Part shown: positions 59,530 to 64,000 of the stretch, piece by piece
How the letters are laid out: every line of letters starts with the position of its first letter
Position numbering within the stretch: position 1 is the stretch's first letter
Assembly (NCBI RefSeq): GCF_001999335.1
Contig: NZ_MLHS01000013.1
Location: 1 to 64,000, forward strand
From: Rodentibacter sp. Ppn85
Lineage (GTDB): Bacteria; Pseudomonadota; Gammaproteobacteria; Enterobacterales; Pasteurellaceae
DNA length: 64,000 nucleotides
Direction: 5' to 3'
Translations under genes and position numbers: made by a program
Notes under the pieces: generated by a model
Seen by the model: only the letters and a program-made list of their open reading frames with translations
What the model was told of the DNA's origin: nothing
The model's database searches: none

Positions 59530-60649
59530 AAGTATGTTTTGGCGATTAATTTTCCGTGCGCTTCGTCTGCGTTTACAACGGGTGATGATTATCTTCACTG
59601 CCTTAACGGTCGGTGCCGGAATTGTTACCGCAATGGCTGCCGTTTATTTCGATATCAATACCAAAATGAGTCAAGAACTTCGTACCTTTGGTGCCAATTT
59701 CTATATTGGTTCCATAAAAGGCGAGATGGTTTCAGTGAATCAAATTGATGAAATTTTACAACAGGCGCCACAGGGATTAATCACCGCTGCCAGCCCCTAT
59801 CTTTACGGTGTAACACGTAGCGAATTGGAAAAAATCGTTATTATGGGCGTTCGCTTTGAAGATATGCGTGTTTTAGCCCCTTATTGGCAAATTAGCGGTT
59901 CAGCCATTAATGTAAATTTTGATGATCGTAATGCAATGATTGGGAAAACCCTTGCCGAACGACTCAATTTAAAAATCGGCGACAAACTGCAACTTTCCAA
60001 AAATGCGGTAGAAAAACATCAATTTACTATTAAGGCTATTGTAGAAGCCGGTGACGCCACAGACAATATGCTTATCGTCAATCTTGATTTTGCACAGAAT
60101 TGGTTGGAAAAAGAAGGGCTTGCCAACAATGCGCTACTCAACGTCAGAAATGAACTTGGGCAAGTCGATCAGTTCGCAGAAAATATTATGCAACAATATA
60201 AAGATCTCACCGCCCGCCCGATTCGTAAGGTTTCCGCCTCGGAAGGGCAAATTTTAGATAAAATCAAAGGGCTAATGGGGCTAATTTCTTTAGTGATTTT
60301 AGTGTTGGCAACCCTTTGTGTGAACACAACATTGATCGCTATTGTCGGAGAACGTGCCAAAGAATTTGCCCTACAAAAAGCATTAGGGGCGAAGCAATCG
60401 GATATTATTAAACAAATCTGCACGGAAATTCTTATTATTGCGGTCTGTGCCATTTTAGTCGGATTAATATTTGGTTATTTACTCGCTCAAATTTTAGGCT
60501 TAACGGTTTTTAAATCTTACATTGATATGCGTTTACCGGTTTTCCCTATTACCATTATGCTCTCCTTGTTGGTCGCATTTATTGCAGTTATCATACCAAC
60601 AGGTCGCGCATTAAATATTCAAACGGCAAATGTACTAAAAGGCGAATAA
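59516..60649 (+). CDS. ABC permease, MacB/FtsX type, of the FTR1/P19 cluster (second)
   Basis: The 377-aa partner of the previous permease, of the same fold: FRALRLRLQRVMIIFTALTVGAGIVTAMAAVYFDI at the start and three C-terminal helices ending IPTGRALNIQTANVL. I chose the ATG at 59516 (MADNKSMFW), with GAGG 7 nt upstream, inside the previous gene; the open frame continues 19 codons upstream. The two proteins probably form a heterodimer. Confidence 0.87.
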   Translation: MADNKSMFWRLIFRALRLRLQRVMIIFTALTVGAGIVTAMAAVYFDINTKMSQELRTFGANFYIGSIKGEMVSVNQIDEILQQAPQGLITAASPYLYGVTRSELEKIVIMGVRFEDMRVLAPYWQISGSAINVNFDDRNAMIGKTLAERLNLKIGDKLQLSKNAVEKHQFTIKAIVEAGDATDNMLIVNLDFAQNWLEKEGLANNALLNVRNELGQVDQFAENIMQQYKDLTARPIRKVSASEGQILDKIKGLMGLISLVILVLATLCVNTTLIAIVGERAKEFALQKALGAKQSDIIKQICTEILIIAVCAILVGLIFGYLLAQILGLTVFKSYIDMRLPVFPITIMLSLLVAFIAVIIPTGRALNIQTANVLKGE

Positions 60650-60702
60650 ATCTTAAAACTTAGGTTTAGAAAAAACCGCCTAATAAAATAAAAGAGAAAG
60701 CT

Positions 60703-61374
60703 ATGACTCAATTTGTGATCGAAACAGAACATTTATACAAACGCTTCGGTCAAGTGACCGCACTTGAAGACATTAATATTCAAATTAAACAGGGTGAATT
60801 TGTTGCCATTATGGGCGCATCCGGCTCAGGTAAAACTACTTTGATGAACATTCTCACCGGTCTGGACACCGCCAGTGAAGGGAAAGTTATTTTAGCCGGT
60901 ATTGACGCCGCTCAACTGGATGAAGTCGGTCGCCAACGCTTTCGTGCGGAAAAAATCGGCTTGGTATTCCAACAATTCCATTTAATTCCTTATTTAACCG
61001 CACTTGAAAATGTGATGCTCGCTCAACATTATCACAGCGTCATTGATGAAGCAGCGGCAAAAGCCGTATTAACACAAGTAGGATTAGGACATCGTATGGA
61101 TCACAGACCAAATCAACTTTCCGGCGGCGAACAACAACGTGTTTGCATTGCTCGTGCCCTTGTCAATCAGCCTCCCGTTATTTTTGCCGATGAACCCACC
61201 GGTAATTTAGACGAAAAAAATGAGGCGCTGGTATTAGATTTATTACAAGAACTAAACCGCCAAGGTAGAACCATTGTTATGGTTACTCATAATCCGGAAC
61301 TGGGCGAACTCACTGATCGCACTATTTATCTCCAACATGGTAAGTTTTTACGGGAAGAACGAAATGAACATTAA
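60703..61374 (+). CDS. ABC ATPase of the FTR1/P19 cluster
   Basis: A 223-aa ATPase of the LolD/MacB class with Walker A GASGSGKTTLMNIL near residue 38, Q-loop LVFQQFHLIPYLTALENV, signature LSGGEQQRVCIARAL and Walker [15 protein letters not shown]. It energises the two FtsX-type permeases. It overlaps the next gene by 11 nt. It should not be confused with LolD at 5997-6683, which is separate. Confidence 0.9.
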   Translation: MTQFVIETEHLYKRFGQVTALEDINIQIKQGEFVAIMGASGSGKTTLMNILTGLDTASEGKVILAGIDAAQLDEVGRQRFRAEKIGLVFQQFHLIPYLTALENVMLAQHYHSVIDEAAAKAVLTQVGLGHRMDHRPNQLSGGEQQRVCIARALVNQPPVIFADEPTGNLDEKNEALVLDLLQELNRQGRTIVMVTHNPELGELTDRTIYLQHGKFLREERNEH

Positions 61375-61846
61375 ACTTTTAGTCAAATCACTCTGCTTAA
61401 GTGCGGTCATTTTCAGCACAGTTTCTTGCAAAGAAGAAAAAGCGGCTCTCGGTAACGCAGCACCGGAACTTGCCGCCTATGATCTACAAGGCAAGCAAGT
61501 GAGCTTAAAAGATTGGCAAGGCACTCGCTTACTCACCTTTTGGTCGGAAACCTGTGGTCATTGCATGGCAGAATTAAAAACATTCGAGCAACTTAATGAG
61601 AATTACCCAAATAAAGTTCAGCTCATTGCTATCAATGTTGATGGTGAAAATATGGATACCAATGCAGTCGTCGCTAAACATCAACTCACCCAATCGGTGA
61701 TTAAAGATCAAATGAAAATCACCGCAGAACGCTATCAATTAGTGGGTACGCCCACCTCTTTTATTATTGATGACAAGGGCTATATTCAAGCGAAATTTGA
61801 AGGTAAAATTCCGCAGGAAGAATTAGAGAAATTATTTAAAAAATAA
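61364..61846 (+). CDS. TlpA-like exported thioredoxin of the FTR1/P19 cluster
   Basis: The 160-aa precursor has an N-terminal hydrophobic segment ending in STVSC, where Cys22 could be a non-ideal lipid anchor. The thioredoxin fold carries the redox motif CGHC at C64-C67 (WSETCGHCMAEL) and the cis-proline loop LVGTPTSFII. It probably keeps cluster proteins, for example the DUF2318 cysteines, reduced. The start at 61364 lies inside the ATPase gene and has GGAAG upstream; a longer frame of 30 codons is not used. Campylobacter clusters have two thioredoxins here (from memory); this one has one. Confidence 0.88.
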   Translation: MNIKLLVKSLCLSAVIFSTVSCKEEKAALGNAAPELAAYDLQGKQVSLKDWQGTRLLTFWSETCGHCMAELKTFEQLNENYPNKVQLIAINVDGENMDTNAVVAKHQLTQSVIKDQMKITAERYQLVGTPTSFIIDDKGYIQAKFEGKIPQEELEKLFKK

Positions 61847-61863
61847 ATTATTAAGGATCCTCA

Positions 61864-62172
61864 ATGAAAGCATTTCGTTTATTTCTTGGCTGCCTATTTT
61901 GTCTTCCTGTTTTTACTCAAGCTGAAAATCCTGACTTCATCAAAGCAGAAAAGATTTATAAACGTTCCTGTGCCACTTGCCACGGGAAACAAGGTGAGAA
62001 ACCGGCAATGGGCGAATCTAAAATCATCAATCAATTAAAAACAGAAGAAATTTCAACCGCACTTTTCAACCGTAAAAAGGGAAAGATTATCGGACCGGGC
62101 AACCCTGCAAAACAACGTTTAAACGAAGAGGAAATAAAAGCCTTATCCGAGTTTGTACCTACGCTAAAATAA
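61864..62172 (+). CDS. Small exported c-type cytochrome of the FTR1/P19 cluster
   Basis: The 102-aa precursor has a signal peptide (cleavage about A20, TQA|ENP) and a single heme motif CATCH at residues 36-40. A Met ligand candidate follows at residue 49 (EKPAMGES). The fold is a minimal class I cytochrome c. It starts 17 nt after the thioredoxin gene and closes the cluster. It could pass electrons during iron oxidation or reduction by the FTR1/P19/DUF2318 machinery; this is inference. Confidence 0.85.
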   Translation: MKAFRLFLGCLFCLPVFTQAENPDFIKAEKIYKRSCATCHGKQGEKPAMGESKIINQLKTEEISTALFNRKKGKIIGPGNPAKQRLNEEEIKALSEFVPTLK

Positions 62173-62278
62173 ATTTCTTGAAAATTTTTTAAACTAATCC
62201 GAAAATAAGCGGTCTCAAGATACCGTGGGTTTAATCATCCAAGAAATACTTTTTAATTTTCAACTTAAAGGATTATTT

Positions 62279-62899
62279 ATGAACAAATTGACAAAAGTTA
62301 CTGCCACTGCATTGTTTGCTTTATTTTTAACTGCTTGTGATAAAGCGGCAGATAAAACCGCAAATACCGCTAAACCTGAAACAACCCAACAAGCAGAGAC
62401 GGCGAAACCGACTGAAGCCGCACCGGTAATGAGTGCGGAAGCACAAGAAAAAGCGGATTACGACAAATTAATCGCTTGGAACCAAGAGCAAGGTGCGGTG
62501 CAAGCTCAAAATCAGCAAAAACTACAACAGGAATTAACTGCTGCCGCTGAAGCAAAAGATGAAAATAAAGCAAAAGCTGCAATTGAAGAATTTAATAAAA
62601 ATGTTCAAGCAAGTATTGCAAGTTTAGATGCTCTCGATGTGAAATCCGATTTAATCGGCAGTGCAAAAAATCAAACCAAAGAAGTATTAACCCTTGCCGG
62701 CCAATTATTGATTGCTCAAGCAAACGTGAAAACCGAAGCAGATCAAAAAGCTTACGCTGAAAAAGCCGCTGAATTGCAAAACAAAATGCAATCTTTGGCT
62801 GAACTTGGTGCAAAAATTGAAGCTAAATTTAATCCGGCACCGGTTCAACCGACTGCTCCTAACGCAGAACAACCGGCTCAAACACCGGCTACCAAATAA
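62279..62899 (+). CDS. Uncharacterised lipoprotein
   Basis: A 206-aa precursor with lipobox LTAC (Cys20). The mature part is Ala-, Gln- and Lys-rich and nearly all helical (residues about 50-185), with Pro/Thr/Ala-rich ends. I do not recognise a family; it may be a coiled-coil envelope lipoprotein. The chosen ATG (MNKLTKVTATALFALFLTAC) has AAAGGA upstream; the frame is open 18 codons further. It is 106 nt after the cytochrome gene and may be separate from the iron cluster. Confidence 0.75.
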   Translation: MNKLTKVTATALFALFLTACDKAADKTANTAKPETTQQAETAKPTEAAPVMSAEAQEKADYDKLIAWNQEQGAVQAQNQQKLQQELTAAAEAKDENKAKAAIEEFNKNVQASIASLDALDVKSDLIGSAKNQTKEVLTLAGQLLIAQANVKTEADQKAYAEKAAELQNKMQSLAELGAKIEAKFNPAPVQPTAPNAEQPAQTPATK

Positions 62900-62914
62900 T
62901 TTACTTAACCAAAC

Positions 62915-62949
62915 AAAAAAACAGCGGTCAAATTGACCGCTGTTTTTTT
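62915..62949. terminator. Bidirectional terminator between lipoprotein and mltB genes
   Basis: AAAAACAGCGGTCA and TGACCGCTGTTTTT pair around AAT with a T run on each outer side. It serves the convergent genes. Its last two bases overlap the end of the mltB-like gene. Confidence 0.9.
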
Positions 62950-64000
62950 ATAATCCGACTCTTTCCTTAATTCTATCCGCAAACATACCGATGCTCACGG
63001 CAAAATAATTAGATTTATTCCAATCTAAAATCGTACGGAAATTATTAGATACTAAAAAAGCCCGACCCACTTGTTTATCCGGACGAACAAGCCAAAGATC
63101 CGCATGGGAAAGTGCGGTCAGTTTTGCTTGTTGTTCTGCGCTAAAACTTATCGGTATTACGCCTTGAGCTTGCCAGTCACGTAAAGAACGGGCTTTATTT
63201 CTCTCAATACCGGAAAGGGATAAATCAAGCGGTTGGTTTAGGGTAACTTCAATTCCCCAGGGCAATTTATCATCCCAACCTACGCTATGTAAATAATTCG
63301 CAATGGAAGCAAAAGTATCAAATTGGTTTGTCCAAATATCTTTTATCCCATCATCATTACCGTCAGCCGCATAATTTAAGAAAGCACTTGGCATAAATTG
63401 GGTTTGTCCCATCGCTCCCGCCCATGAACCTAACATTTTAGGGCGTTGAATATAATTACTGTCTAGCATTTTCATCGCATTGACGAATTCTTTACTAAAC
63501 AAGGCTTCACGTCTACCGTCAAAAGCAAGAGTCGCCAAGGCAGATAATACGTCATAATTCCCTTGGTAATGCCCGAAACTACTTTCCATTCCCCATAAAG
63601 CAAGAATATATTCCTGTTGTACGCCATAACGCCGACTCGCCCGTTGAAGCGGTACTTGGACTTCCCAATAGCGTTCTTCAGCCATACTTACCTTATTGTT
63701 TGTGAGTACTTTATTCAGATAATTGGTTGTACCATTCGGATTCAACACCGGAGATTGGTTTGGATCGCGTTTTACTGACCGCTCCACTTGTGCACGATCT
63801 AAGGCTACGGCTTTCTCTAGATACCAAATATTGCTTTGTGCGTTTAAGGTAGAAAGAGAAACCCCTTCCGCCGCAGCTTTACCTTTTAAAAATTGAACAT
63901 AATCATTAAAGTTACCAAGTGTGCGCGGCTTGGAATAAACCGCATTACGACTAATTGTAGGAATATTTTTAGCCGCTGCCGTTTGACTACTAGCGGAACA
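62948..64000 (-). CDS. mltB: Lytic murein transglycosylase B-like, 5' end cut by window
   Basis: The frame is open from 64000 to the stop, so the start lies outside the window. The first visible residue is a Cys (CSASSQTAAAK) that fits the lipidated Cys of an MltB lipoprotein, so only the signal peptide is missing. The catalytic Glu is in ALWGMESSFGHYQG, and GSWAGAMGQTQFMPSAFLNYAADGNDDGIKDIW is typical of the MltB/Slt35 fold. The C terminus reads SNNFRTILDWNKSNYFAVSIGMFADRI. It cuts peptidoglycan to 1,6-anhydro products. The closely related YggN-like branches cannot be excluded. Confidence 0.9.
   Translation of the reverse strand, partial: CSASSQTAAAKNIPTISRNAVYSKPRTLGNFNDYVQFLKGKAAAEGVSLSTLNAQSNIWYLEKAVALDRAQVERSVKRDPNQSPVLNPNGTTNYLNKVLTNNKVSMAEERYWEVQVPLQRASRRYGVQQEYILALWGMESSFGHYQGNYDVLSALATLAFDGRREALFSKEFVNAMKMLDSNYIQRPKMLGSWAGAMGQTQFMPSAFLNYAADGNDDGIKDIWTNQFDTFASIANYLHSVGWDDKLPWGIEVTLNQPLDLSLSGIERNKARSLRDWQAQGVIPISFSAEQQAKLTALSHADLWLVRPDKQVGRAFLVSNNFRTILDWNKSNYFAVSIGMFADRIKERVGL

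Noticed and set aside
60703-61374. Second LolD in the window
   Set aside because: The ATPase is LolD-like in sequence but sits with FTR1/P19 genes and two other permeases; the genuine lolD overlaps lolE at 5997.

Overview
The window reads as a chromosomal segment of a Pasteurellaceae bacterium of the Haemophilus/Aggregatibacter group. The evidence is a moderately AT-rich sequence packed with the Haemophilus-type DNA uptake signal (core AAGTGCGGT and its reverse complement, several dozen copies), a tmRNA whose tag reads ANDEQYALAA, and gene blocks known from Haemophilus influenzae and, in part, E. coli: RDD-prmC-sirB1-kdsA next to prfA, lrp-ftsK-lolA-rarA, ygiM-cca, lolB-ispE-prs, and a lolC-bioAFGCD-lolDE string. 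The genus assignment is an inference from memory; no alignment was run.

Layout. 1-338: tandem copies of a ~110-bp unit capped by GGGCGCAC hairpins. 339-3506: hsdR of a type I restriction system (partners lie outside the window). 3555-4725: aroG with a TrpR-type operator. 4750-13446 (minus strand): a nine-gene string of dehydrogenase, lolC, bioA, bioF, bioG, bioC, bioD, lolD and lolE, so the lipoprotein-release transporter genes bracket a biotin cluster. 13514-17650: kdsA, sirB1-like, prmC, RDD gene and prfA. 17828-20075: epmC, dinB and an unknown secreted protein. 20182-20546: tmRNA. 20682-23791: folC, accD, truA. 23821-25154: a small islet with an orphan membrane protein between two copies of the 3' end of rplY. 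25131-28342: rplY, dedA-like, ribE and a MATE pump. 28429-33142: a thiamin salvage operon (tenA-thiM-thiD-thiE-MFS) behind a TPP riboswitch, with a wrecked ABC ATPase gene as its first member. 33221-37298: TonB-dependent receptor plus SbmA-like ABC protein. 37498-39293: Bcr-type pump and an exported SnoaL-like protein. 39323-47170 (minus): rarA, lolA, ftsK, lrp, radA and a CYTH triphosphatase-like gene. 47538-54082: DUF47-pit phosphate uptake, ygiM-like, cca, lolB, ispE, prs. 54172-62172: an eight-gene FTR1/P19 iron-uptake cluster. 62279-62899: a lipoprotein. 62948-64000: an MltB-type lytic transglycosylase cut by the window edge.

How the parts work together. Three lipoprotein-sorting loci (lolC/D/E, lolA, lolB) give nearly the whole Lol pathway. 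Two loci look iron-controlled: the TonB receptor and the FTR1/P19 cluster carry an almost identical Fur-like box (18 of 20 bases shared) at well-formed promoters. The thiamin locus can phosphorylate and join the hydroxyethylthiazole and HMP moieties, but its ABC transporter has decayed, leaving TenA and an MFS carrier under the riboswitch.

Most of the window is housekeeping. The points most worth following up are the iron cluster (DUF2318 protein with an apparent cysteine-free YHS tail, a terminal c-type cytochrome, and a threefold repeat in the FTR1 periplasmic region), the rplY-flanked islet, the decayed thiamin ABC gene, the receptor/SbmA-like pair, and the hairpin repeat families. I did not find a clearly unprecedented multi-gene system.
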